From Ephemerocybe angulata (Eukaryota > Basidiomycota > Agaricomycetes > Agaricales > Psathyrellaceae), in the NCBI GenBank assembly GCA_013368325.1, contig JAACJK010000070.1, forward strand, positions 1 through 64,000: 64,000 nucleotides of DNA, read 5' to 3'. Positions 10,276 to 20,603 of the stretch are shown one piece after another. Under the pieces are notes generated by a model. The model did not search any database. It was not told the origin of the DNA and saw only the letters and a program-made list of their open reading frames with translations. The number at the start of each line of letters is the position of its first letter. Position 1 is the stretch's first letter. The position numbers were made by a program, and so were the translations under genes.

Positions 10276-12393
10276 TTATCTGTCGTTCAGCGACACGCGT
10301 AGCTGTCCGAGCTCCATGAAGACGTCCTTGAGCAACTTGAACAAGACGCGGAGGTCTTTGCGGGTGCAGGTAACCACCGTCTTCTCATCTTCAAGCAGAA
10401 CCCGGAACTGCGATCTTAGTTCGATGGCTTCGGCGACAATGTTGCTGACCGTCGTTCGGGACAAATGGCTTAAGTCCGCGCCCTTCAGATTCTGGCGCTT
10501 GAGACGATTCGTGAGGGTGAGCGCATCCGCTTGTGTCATCTTGTTAAGAAGGTGTGTGGCGCGTTCAAAGATCCCAGAAACATGTGATGACAGTGACTCC
10601 GAAAACGACGAGGATTCTGAGCGAGGGTCTGGTGGTGTCGATAGTGATAGATGCGTGAGTTGAGACGGCATGGGAGATGCTCCCGGATATGCTTCTGTCT
10701 GCACACCCCTCGAACGCGTAAGGAGCATGAGGGTACGGTGCCCCTTTACTCGCTCCGTGTCAGGCCCGTCCTCCTCGTTAGCGTCCTCGTCGATGTCATA
10801 GTCGATTTGGGGAGAGGGTGATACTCTGCGCAACGGGTAGCTGAAAGCATTCCAACGAGCATCCGGTTGATTGAAGGAGTCAAGAGGGGAGAGGGGACGG
10901 CGAGTCGAGTCAGGGGTGAGGGGTTCCTGCAGATCTCGAGTCAGTCAAACTTTTCCGAGAAACCAAAGGTGGAACGGACCGTCTGTTGATTCCGGGAGGA
11001 AGCTTCTGATGCAAAGGTACGCCTGTTTGCAGTATGTGGCTGAAGGGGTAATCAGTCGAGCTTCACTTCGAAGAAGGTCCTCCATACTCACACTAAGCGT
11101 TAAGGATGTTACACTTCCGCCTTGGAAGTGTCGGGTCAATGGAGTGGAGGCTATTCAAATGGTCAGTCCATGGCGCAAGCAGGTCACTGTCCAACTTACG
11201 ACCAGATCGCGGTAGAGGATACATGTTGGCGCGTTGCTCTTCAACCTCCTCCTGCATTACATGTAGATCTTCTCGGGATTCTGTGAGAAGGCGCTGTAGT
11301 TCTGCGTTGTCCCGCTTCAACACGTCGTTGTCGTTCACGAGGGTTTCGAGGACACTGGTTAGCCCATCTTGCTCAGCCTTTGCTGTACTTCCCATCTATA
11401 TCGGTATAAGTTCTCCCAAAGCATAAGTTGACATGTGTAAGGCATACCGAACTGCGCACCGACTGGAGCCGCGAACGAGCTTCACTAATGATAGATTCAG
11501 ACGACTCCAATCGATGCTGTCGTTTCTCCTCCAAGGCTTCCTGCAACCGTCGCACTTCATTCTGCAGTTTGTTGGTCTTGTCTTTCAGGGCAGCGAACCT
11601 GGACTCGGCTAAGCGAGCACGATGGCTTTCGCTGTCACGCTCTTGCTGCATGTCGTCGCGTTCCTTCAGCGCCGCAGTTAGTCGATTGTCCCAGCCCATG
11701 GACCGTGCATTGTTTGCAGTGAGGCGTGAAATGGTTTCCCGGGCCTCCTGTAGCTCTTGCAGTAACGTCTTGTTGGAGACTTCGGTGACTTCGTTGTTGA
11801 CTAGAGCCACATTTAGGCGCTGTACGGAAGTCACTTTTGAACACCCCTTTGAACTTAAGATCTACGCACCCTTTCAAGATCAGCTTTCTCTCTTGTAAGT
11901 TGGTCGCACTCCTGGCCGAGCCTTTCTTCAATAGACACCTCTTCGCCGTCCTCCTCTCGCCCTTCACCACTCCAGGATTGCTTGGACCGCTTTCGTTTGT
12001 GTTCGTTTCTCTGGTGAATGGTCAGTGGGATAACGGGATGATAGTAACTGTTCGTACCTCTAACCGGCGAACATACTCTCCATGTTTCTGCAGCAATGCC
12101 TGCCCAACCTCTAATACCCATTAGAACGGCCAAGTACGCGTAGGTAGGCAAAACTACACACCTGCACTCAGAATCAAGCGACTTTCAAGATGCGACTTGA
12201 CAGCCAACCACGAAACCGTATTCTCGCATTCCTCCCTCCCACAACAGCACACCACTGCAGACGCCGGCTCTTGTGATGTCAAATCCGAAAGGGCATCCGT
12301 GAGCTCGTCGATCGTGCTCGACGACAAGTCCAAGCTTCTCGTCAAAGGGCTTGAGGGCGTTTCTGGGCTCATACTCCGGACTTGGGATTCCAT
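10276..12393 (-). CDS. large coiled-coil protein, conserved in basidiomycetes
   Basis: Start ATG at 12393. Exons read as 12393-12162, 12110-12058, 12010-11870, 11819-11448, 11395 to about 11200, about 11150-11098 and about 10930-10276; all but the last two junctions are clear. The N-terminus has S/T-rich residues, then a C-C-C-G-R-E-E-C-E motif, and across the first splice LILSAEVGQALLQKHGEYVR. I recall this block as conserved in uncharacterised basidiomycete proteins. A long heptad-rich coiled coil fills exons 3 to 5. The C-terminus has a structured part with SIF-like helices ending in DLRVLFKLLKDVFMELGQLR. Layout suggests a cytoskeletal, spindle-pole or septation scaffold, but no family can be named with confidence. 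One intron near 11097-10931 appears longer (about 165 nt) than its neighbours. Confidence 0.68.
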
Positions 12394-12718
12394 GTTACTA
12401 TGTTGTTTGAGCCTACTTGAGTTTCTGAGAGGAGGTCATGAAAGGTTGGTCATGGTTCAGTATAAAGGCAAGTTCTTAGTTGAGAGCCGGCGTTTAGCCT
12501 CGTTTGGACCAACAGTTGGCCCACGTGGACTCGTTCCTGGCATTTGCGGGAGCGCGTCTTTTTGATCTCTACCTCCACGTTTAAGCTTATTGTAAGGGCT
12601 CAATACTGCCTTAAGACAAGGATATTAACATCGAGCAATTTCTGACCAGGCCTTCGACTGCTGTAATCTTATCGGTTAGGACGGCGGCATTTGATCATCA
12701 GGATTTCCAGGTACTACC
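12394..12718. other. intergenic, shared upstream region
   Basis: Divergent promoter region between the coiled-coil gene (minus) and the F-box gene (plus). No gene or clear repeat seen. Confidence 0.6.
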
Positions 12719-14242
12719 ATGGCATCCGGAAACCGCGGGCGTCTGGACGAACTACAGGAAGAGAAGAGCCGCCTTTTAGCTCAGAGGAACCAGCTTCTAG
12801 CTGATCTTCAGGACGTGGACAATCGGATCTCGCAGGTGTCGACGGAATACGGCAGGATCCACAACGAGGCGCTAGTACTCATCAACAAGATTCCAGACGA
12901 AATTTTGCATACCATCCTGAAAGCGTTGAAATCATCCTTGACAGCGAAATACCGCGCCGAGGTTACATTCTCAGCTGTGTGCTCGCGATGGAGGCGTGCT
13001 ACTCTCTCTTTCAGGGATATCTGGAGCAACTTTCGGACCGCCCTATCAAGCCCTAGCACCCACCAGCTATTCATTGCCTGCCTGGAGAGGTCAGGCACGA
13101 ACCCTCTGGACCTGTGCTTCGACTTTAGGGCATATGGTTACGAAGACCTGGGGGATGGTTTTCTTCTCCTGCAGGACGCCCTGAAGAATATCCACCGCTG
13201 GCGCTCCTTCACATTGATATCTGGCGTCCAAACCCCCGTCGAGTACCTTGCCAAGCGTCTCAAAACGGCAGAAGCACCTCTTCTGGAGAGATTGACGATC
13301 ATGTCCCAACCATCATACGTGTTCAATCCACTAGCTGAACCAGTGTCGAACCGCCAGAGTGGTGCTCCCACCGCCTTCATCGGCGGAGCCCCAAGACTTG
13401 AGTACGTCTGCCTCAGTAACCTCAGCGTCACCACGTGTCTTGCCCCTCTTTCTTCGATCACGGACTTGCGACTCGACTTGCCGGAGAAGCTCGAAGGGGA
13501 TTGGATTCCGTTCGACGTTTTTCTGTCCGTGCTCCGTCTCCCGCATCTTACCACCCTCTCTCTTATCGGGCAGCCATTCCCACTCCTGGAAGGTGGCGTT
13601 CCCAACGGGCTTACAATCGACATGCCATCGTTGAAGCACCTCCGCCACGCCACTCGGGAACGCTCCGATTTTTCGAAGTTCATTCTCCCCAACATTCGAG
13701 CCCCCAAACTCGCTACATTGACGCTGAAGGACTTCCGCAACCCAACGGTCGTGACCCACTGGGTGCCGTCTAATGTCGTACCCTTCCCTGCGCTCAAGAC
13801 CCTCACCCTCATCGACTACAACAAATACCACAGCCCGTTCTCCCTTAAACTCGCTGAACTCACATCCAACATCTCAACGCTTGTCGTATCAGACCGCGAA
13901 AAGCACTTCGGCCCCAAGGGCAGAGTCCAAGGCAATACTCAAGACTCATTCACCGTCGGCTGGAAGGACATCAAGAACCTGGCTCTCAATACTTACCAGC
14001 TTCGGGAAACACTTTGCGACTTCATTCAAACACGGCCCAAACTGCGAGTCCTGCTAATCGCGAACATATGGACCCCAAAATGGCTCAACAACCACGATTG
14101 GTTGGAAGGAGGCCGGAAGTTGAAGGTGTGGGAGTGGATAGGCAGGACAGAAGCGGACAAGTCCCTTGGCCCTTGGCCCCCAGGGTCACCAAACGACTAT
14201 CTCGTGGACGATCCTTTCCATTTCAAATATTGTATGGGCTAG
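12719..14242 (+). CDS. F-box domain protein, single exon
   Basis: Uninterrupted 507-residue frame with an ATG at 12719 in a good context (taccatggc). Residues 1-45 form a short coiled coil (DELQEEKSRLLAQRNQLLADL). An F-box-like helix bundle follows at about residues 55-105: I-P-D-E-I-L-H-T-I-L and then V-C-S-R-W-R-R-A-T. The rest is a leucine-rich, LRR-like solenoid with recurring L-x-x-L-x-L patterns. This coiled-coil plus F-box layout is very common in agaricomycete genomes, where such proteins are presumed to be substrate receptors of SCF ubiquitin ligases. The substrate is unknown. Confidence 0.85.
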   Translation: MASGNRGRLDELQEEKSRLLAQRNQLLADLQDVDNRISQVSTEYGRIHNEALVLINKIPDEILHTILKALKSSLTAKYRAEVTFSAVCSRWRRATLSFRDIWSNFRTALSSPSTHQLFIACLERSGTNPLDLCFDFRAYGYEDLGDGFLLLQDALKNIHRWRSFTLISGVQTPVEYLAKRLKTAEAPLLERLTIMSQPSYVFNPLAEPVSNRQSGAPTAFIGGAPRLEYVCLSNLSVTTCLAPLSSITDLRLDLPEKLEGDWIPFDVFLSVLRLPHLTTLSLIGQPFPLLEGGVPNGLTIDMPSLKHLRHATRERSDFSKFILPNIRAPKLATLTLKDFRNPTVVTHWVPSNVVPFPALKTLTLIDYNKYHSPFSLKLAELTSNISTLVVSDREKHFGPKGRVQGNTQDSFTVGWKDIKNLALNTYQLRETLCDFIQTRPKLRVLLIANIWTPKWLNNHDWLEGGRKLKVWEWIGRTEADKSLGPWPPGSPNDYLVDDPFHFKYCMG

Positions 14243-15042
14243 TGAAATAGATTCTTTTCTAGTGCAAGATACTCATTTTCACTCCACATACTCCATGACA
14301 AGGTGACCATAATGAAGAGTTCGAGCTCTTACGGCCTGAGTCACAGCTACACACAGACGGCGTGGCGCTACTCCTAGTAGGTGCCGTTCCTTCTCCTACT
14401 CACAGAAAGCTGACAGAATCTCTAAGGGAAGTGTGGGTCGAATGGGGATCGACGAGAGTGATGCGTGTGAACATTTCGAGGAGCTGGCGCTTAATTTTGG
14501 AACATATAAAGCGCCCGCGGCCAATTCAAACCCACTCTGTTGTTACTCAGCAGGCTCATGAGCACCTTCTGAGGAGCCCAAGTTTAATGCTCAGCCCAGC
14601 TCAAGGCGGAGCGCTGAAGGTGGAAGAGCGTACGGACCGTAGACGTACCGGCAACCGTATGTGGCCGACCTCTTTGGGTTCCTCGGCGCCAATGGAAGCA
14701 GGAGAATAACGATAGAACTCGAGCGGATTCTCCGATGGAGCAGGAGATAGTCCGACATGCTTCTTGTTAGAAGCATTCTGAATGTGTGTACCTTACTCAT
14801 TGAACCTGCAAATCGACGAGTCGGACTCTATTCCTGTTGACAATGACGAGCACTCTATTCCTGTCGACGATAAGTACGATTCCTCCTAACTTCTCGCATA
14901 GCTTGGCTACGAATTAACCTTCTTTAGACAAGTTATCCTATGTGTGTATGCTTAGGCTGACTGTACATCTCGTAAAGTCCTGGAAGAACGTCTCAGGTGG
15001 CGCTCAGGTGAAAGCTTGGTATAAGGCCCACTGTGTCGTTCG
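14243..15042. other. intergenic with 27-base duplication and degenerate GGGCGCTTA sites
   Basis: No convincing gene. A 13-base block, actctattcctgt, is repeated at 14825 and 14852 (period 27) and lies in a short frame with the repeated peptide SIPVD. Near 14483 there is tggcgctta, one base from the recurrent GGGCGCTTA motif and facing the P450 gene. An inverted partial copy (aaagcgccc) lies at about 14506. Confidence 0.5.
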
Positions 15043-17189
15043 ATGAGTTCCCCGTGCTACGCCTATCCTATACCCACGATGGTGTATCTACTTATTGCTC
15101 TCTTGCAGTACCCAAAGACAGTTACTCTCGCCCTCACCCTCCTCCACTTCTATCTGAGGCATCGTTTGAAGGGGAGGAAAGATGGTCGCACAGGCCTCCC
15201 ATTCCCCCCGGGTCCTGATGGCTACCCAATAATCGGAAACATGCTCGATATACCTTCCCAGAAGGCTGAATACGCTTATGCTGATCTATCGAAACAATAC
15301 GGTGGGCTCTAATTGTATACTGTTTTTAGATGAGTAACCAATGGGCCCTGTACTAGGCGATATGGTATACTTGGAGTCAATGGGGACCAAGATACTGATG
15401 TTGTCGTCCGTCAAACGGACGAAGGAACTTTTCGATACAAGGTCCTCCATCTACTCGAGCAGGTGGACAATGCCCATGCTAGACGCGTAAGTCCCTTAAA
15501 CCTCATATACCATGTCTGATACCTCTCAAAATAAATTATAGAATGGGTTTCCGCGCATACTTCAGCCTGCAAGAGTACGGGCCTGCCTGGAGACGCCAAC
15601 GACAGCTCTTTCACAACCACTTCAATCCGACTGTTGTAGACAGATACCATCCTCTTATTATGGATGAAACCAGTCTGTTCATCCAAGATATTCTAGCCAA
15701 TCCGGGCGATTTCGCCAAGCGTACTAGAAGGTATGTTATTCGCTCCTAAAGTCATAATTTCTCAAGTCAATGACCGCCTTCCGACAGCCTCTTCACGTCC
15801 ATCATCTTGGGAAGTATGTACGGAATCCAGCCCAAAGGGAACGACGACCCCTTCATCACGACACCCGCATCGACCATGGAAGGGTTCGTTGTGGCGAGTG
15901 TTCCCGGAACCTTTCTTGTCGATTTAATTCCGGCCCTCAAGCACGTCCCGGATTGGGTGCCTGGTACAAAGTGGAAGCAGATCGCCAAGTATTATGCTGG
16001 GAAGAACATCGACACCAGGGTGGAGCCATTTATCCACGTTCAGGGGCAAATGGTATTCGCCTCGAATTCGCTTATAACTTCTATTACTGATTCTGTGACT
16101 GGAATTGCAGAAGACTGGATGCGCCAAGCCCAGCGCTTTGTTATCTATGCTAGATAATCTGCCTCCAGTGGGTGACCCTAGCCGCGACACTGAAATTGGC
16201 TACGCCATGGATACTGCCGCTGTGGGATACCTAGGTATGGTCTTGTTTATTATCTGTGCGTTAATGATTGTTAACCTCTCTGAGTACAGCGGGGTCTGAC
16301 ACGGCAAGTTCACTTGGACCTTTAGATATATGTCGCCCATCTCACGCAGCTTATAGAGCCTAAGCATCGGTCTGGCAGCTCTCCTACTTGTCTCGATGCA
16401 CCCAAATGTTCAGAAGCGCGCCCAGGACGAGCTCGATCGGGTCGTCGGCTTCGGGAGGTTACCTGACTTCAATGATCGCCATGAATTGGTCTATATCAAC
16501 GCTCTCATAAAGGAGATTTTTAGGTTCCACCAACCAGTTCCCTTGGGTATGAATCCCTCATTTCTAGATGACCTTTTATTGAACCTACCTTATGTCAGGT
16601 ATTCCTCACGCTACTTCCGAGGATGACATATGCGACGGTTACTTTATACCGAAAGGAACTGTTGTGATGGGGAACGCTTGGTAGGGTCGGCTCCCATCGT
16701 CACCATTAAGGAGCTGAGAATTCTACGTATACGTATAGGGAGATACTGCACAACCCTGAAGACTTCCCTGATCCTTTTACATTCAATCCAGATAGGTTCA
16801 TCAAGGACGGCAAGCTGATCAAAGATGTTGGGGACCCAACCTTCGGATTTGGGCGAAGGCGAGCTTATTGATTAACTTACGCTGAGCTTCATCTAACATA
16901 TGAGCTCTAGAATCTGTCCAGGACGGCACATTAGTGCCGACTCAATCTACGCGATGATCTCGTCGACGCTGGCTGTGTTTGACATTTCTGCGCCCAAGGA
17001 TCCCGACGGGACGGCTATCTTGAAGTTCGAAGTTACGGAGGGACTTGTTATGTGAGCATTCCGCTTATCATGGTCCCTGATGCATATGCTGACTAATTAC
17101 ATAGAGCTCCGAAACCGTTCACCTGCACAATTACGCCTCGCTCCCTCAAGCACGAGGAACTCATCCGAAGTCTCTATGCCACAGTGTAG
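15043..17189 (+). CDS. cytochrome P450 monooxygenase
   Basis: Multi-exon P450 of roughly 500 residues. ATG at 15043 starts a hydrophobic membrane anchor, followed by the Pro-rich hinge P-F-P-P-G-P-D-G-Y-P-I-I-G-N. Later exons encode the C-helix W-R-R-Q-R, the I-helix A-G-S-D-T (around 16290-16303), the K-helix E-I-F-R (ExxR), F-N-P-D-R-F, and the haem loop F-G-F-G-R-R-I-C-P-G-R-H split across an intron, with the axial Cys present. Stop TAG at 17187. Two introns, 16304-16356 and 16859-16910, have GC instead of GT donors, yet splicing there restores the frame in both. The enzyme type resembles the microsomal fungal P450s annotated as O-methylsterigmatocystin-oxidoreductase-like; substrate unknown. 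Convergent with the next P450. Confidence 0.85.
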
Positions 17190-17609
17190 TAGGCATCCAC
17201 AATAAGTACTGTGAGATACTCCTTAGCAATACATGATGGTTGTCCCTCTTTCGAGATCTCGACACGGATTCTAGTTCTGAGTTTGAGCCTGAGCGCTTAT
17301 AATAATCAAGCGCCTAAGTCACGTGCCACTGCCACATAGCAGCTTGACCGTGAGAAAGGACTTTCCTAAAAAGCAACATCGTGGCTTCAATGGTCTGGTG
17401 CTTGGATGCCCTCGTCGTTCTGAAAGCGTCTCGTTTTGCTTAAGAGAGAAGGAGAAAAGTCTCTGGAGTAAAATATAATATACAGTCCCGAACACAGAAG
17501 AAGGCCAAATAGACCCTTACGGGTCTCCAGCGAGAGACCCGAGGTGAGCCTTGATTGAACTTCGATACACGTACGTAGCTTATGCCTCGACCCATTCATC
17601 TGATTCACT
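17190..17609. other. intergenic between convergent P450 genes
   Basis: Terminator region shared by two convergent genes. No gene visible. Confidence 0.6.
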
Positions 17610-19619
17610 TTAGGAAATTGTAGAGAGGAGTTCCGCTGACCGGACCTTGATGTCGCAAGGGAATGGTGCGATATGTCTACAAAGAAAGTGAGTACGTCAG
17701 TACGCTGGGGTAAACCAGATGCAACAGACACGTACCTTGTAATTCCCGTAGTCCACTCAACAGGAGGTTCAATGACTGTGCCATCTTCGTTCTTGGCCTT
17801 CGATATATCGAAAGCAGCGAGAACGTTACTCATGTTGAGGAATAGCGACATCTCAGCGAGATGCGCCCCTATATGGAATGAGTAATTAGGTTGGCAAACA
17901 GGGCGAAATAACATACCTGGGCAGCTTCGGCGTCCAAAGCCAAAGATGTATTTGAGAGGATCAGGTTGAGGGTTCTCGCCCAGGTGGCGCTCAGGATTGA
18001 AGGTGAAGGGATCAGGATACAATTCTGAGTCGTGCACGATTGCCCTGTCAAGCCATCTCCAGCCTCAGTTAATGCCTAACTGTGAGCTATGTCGCGCCGC
18101 ACCATATGTTTGCCAAGACCTTCGACCCTTTCGGGATAAAGTAACCCTCGTATATATCATCTTCAGTTGTGCAATGGGGAAGACCTGTAGAAGACAAAGT
18201 TTACCAAAAGGGGAGTGATATTATGAAGCCAATGTACTTACCTAGCGGAGCAACAGTTCCCCAACGAAGAATCTCCTTAATCAAGGCTCGAACATACGGA
18301 AGTGCTTCGTAGTCATCAAGTGTCGGCAGACGGTGTCCACTGGTGACAGACTCGATCTCCTGCTGTGCTTTCTTCTGCACATCAGGATGAGCTTGCATCA
18401 AGTAGAAGAAGCTCGTCAGCGCCGAAACAGTCTAATTGAGTAACCTGTGAGCACGGACACAAAACTTCTGCGGCTTCGCAAAGCATTCTATTACGAACCG
18501 TATCAGCGCCTCCCGCATACAGGGCAGCACACACCCATCTCACGATATCCTCCTTCTCTTGGTCTGGGATATACGGCGTGTCTTCCTGGAGCTGCTTCGA
18601 GGTGAATGACTCGATGTAATTTCCGGTGGCCTATATTAGCGATATCAGTAACCGGGGGCTAGGACGCTTCGGGCACTACTGACGATTTGCTCCTGCGCCC
18701 ATGTGAAGGGCTTCTGGTCGACGAGTCGAAGTTCGTCCCTCATTTGAAGCCCGTATCTTTTGAACCCAGCGCCAGGGAACCATGAGGGGATAAACCTCAC
18801 TTGGGGAGTTTAGCAGTGGTCTTCAATGACATTTGGTGCAGGGAAACACTCACACCATGGGAGGAACTCGACGTAGAAGCGCCCAGGAGCTTGGAGCTCA
18901 ACGGTAGCGGCGAAACCGGCATCAATGATCCTTACGAACTCATCCTCATATCCACCCATTGGGTAGCCATAGGCAACCTTCAGGATAATGGCGCAAGCAT
19001 TTCTGTAGGATGTCAGCCCAACGAGCCCTACTTGGGGGCCTTCATACACGCACCTCTTGATTGACTGTCTAAAGCGCTCCGGCGTACGTTCAAGCTCCTT
19101 CATGAATGTGTGAAGCTCCTCAATCTGTATCGGCCGGTAGTCCTTGGCAACTCTAGGATTTAGGCCACCGTGCATCAGTCTTCTGTACATCTTGAGCCTC
19201 GGATTCGTCGACGAGATTGAGAACACGTTCAGCTTGCGCTGAGCAATCTCCCCGCCCATCCAGTTAACTGGGCGATCTGAGTATATTGCTGAGCGACTCT
19301 CGAGGAGATCCCACACGGCTTTGGCAGAGTGAATGACGACAGTAGTTTTCCCAAATATCGACCACGATACGACGGGACCTGCGTTGATTGTTTCGGGTTC
19401 AGCAACCAACACTGTCAAGGTGAACTTTGTGTACGAACCGTACTTCTGCGACCACTTCTGAAAGATAACCCATGGCTCGTTTCTAAGAGCTTTGACGTCT
19501 ATTTCCCCGCGTGAAGGGCCTGGTGGCGTCGGCAATCTTCGTCTTCTGTTCCAGAGCCCAATGAACACGTAGGTTGCAAGGACAACGCCGCAGGGGATGG
19601 CAACCTCTTTCGAGATCAT
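17610..19619 (-). CDS. cytochrome P450 monooxygenase (second, convergent)
   Basis: ATG at 19619 begins a membrane anchor (SKEVAIPCGVVLATYVFIGL), followed by the hinge R-R-L-P-T-P-P-G-P. Down the minus strand come W-x-x-x-R-type C-helix residues (M-Y-R-R-L-M-H), the I-helix A-G-G-A-D-T near 18510, the K-helix E-I-L-R, F-N-P-E-R-H, and the haem loop F-G-F-G-R-R-S-C-P-G with the Cys just before an intron. The terminal exon encodes P-F-P-C-D-I-K-V-R-S and stops at TAA 17610. Splice signals are canonical where I checked. The two neighbouring P450s share a fold but only modest sequence, so they are not a recent tandem duplicate. Substrate unknown. Confidence 0.86.
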
Positions 19620-20603
19620 GGCTGCGCTGTCAGTGAGAAGGGCGAGTGGTGGGCGGTAGGCGGAGAGAAAGAATTGCGGGGTCGCGAGCGCATCTGACGA
19701 TCGATCAACTTTAAAGGCATGAGTTGGGCATGTGCATGAGACTGGTAGAGATCCCTGTCACTGATATGGATGCTATGCTTGTGTTTGCCTTCCGATATTG
19801 AATGGGTTACGGCAAATGTGGTCTTCTCATCATGCAGTATTCCCATTGTGCAAATTTGACCGTCGGCGACTTCTTGGGGCTCAGTGCTTTGCGCAGCTGT
19901 ATATGCCAATCAGGACAGTTTTGTGCAACTAGAAATTCTTAATTTCATGAGAAGACGGGCAGACTGAGTCAGTGCCTACTTTGGCCCCTCCCTACGCAAG
20001 GAATACACCCCGGCGAGGCTTATATAGTAACCGTGCCGGTCTGTGGTCTATCTTGGCACGTTTGCCTTGTGGTTTACTTAGACACGTCCATTTGCCCATC
20101 TCGGTCGAACAGCAACCCATGAGGAAACTCCATGCTTCTCCCAGGGAAGCTTCGAACCTTCGAATTTTGACATTAGAGGGGTTTGGAGGAAGACAGGAGG
20201 CTTTACTATCTGCTATAAGCTGGAGGTGCTTTGGAAACGTCTGAATTCTGTCGCAAAACGAAGTAAGCGCCCGTAGTCCTCGCGTCTCCTTCTGGAGATA
20301 CGTGGTCATCCTTAGTCAGCAGCTCGGGGACTCCACCTGGGAACACTCGACGAGTGAAGATTGAATTCGAAAAGGCAACGGTATATGTGCGATGGTAGTA
20401 TATCTAGAGATACATATGAATGAAGGTATTAGTGAGGATGGTATGGTGAGATTATAATTTATGCCTGAGATAATGAAGAGGTATAGCGACGTAAATCCCT
20501 GCATGATCAAACGAAATGCGATAGCAATATGAAGAAGAGAAGAATCGGAGACGAGCTGGAGGGCTGAGGCAATGCAATACGCCTTTTCAAGAGGAAAGCA
20601 AGA
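19620..20603. other. intergenic, upstream of P450 and downstream of RasGAP gene
   Basis: No gene seen. Contains one perfect copy of the TAAGCGCCC motif at 20264-20272. Confidence 0.55.
20264..20272 (-). promoter_or_regulatory. GGGCGCTTA motif, copy 1
   Basis: Perfect 9-mer on the minus strand, 645 bases upstream of the P450 start at 19619 and in the same orientation as that gene. See the finding on this recurrent motif. Confidence 0.4.

Noticed and set aside
13138..13831. Minus-strand frames of 166-224 codons
   Set aside because: They are antisense to the single-exon F-box gene and show no domain.
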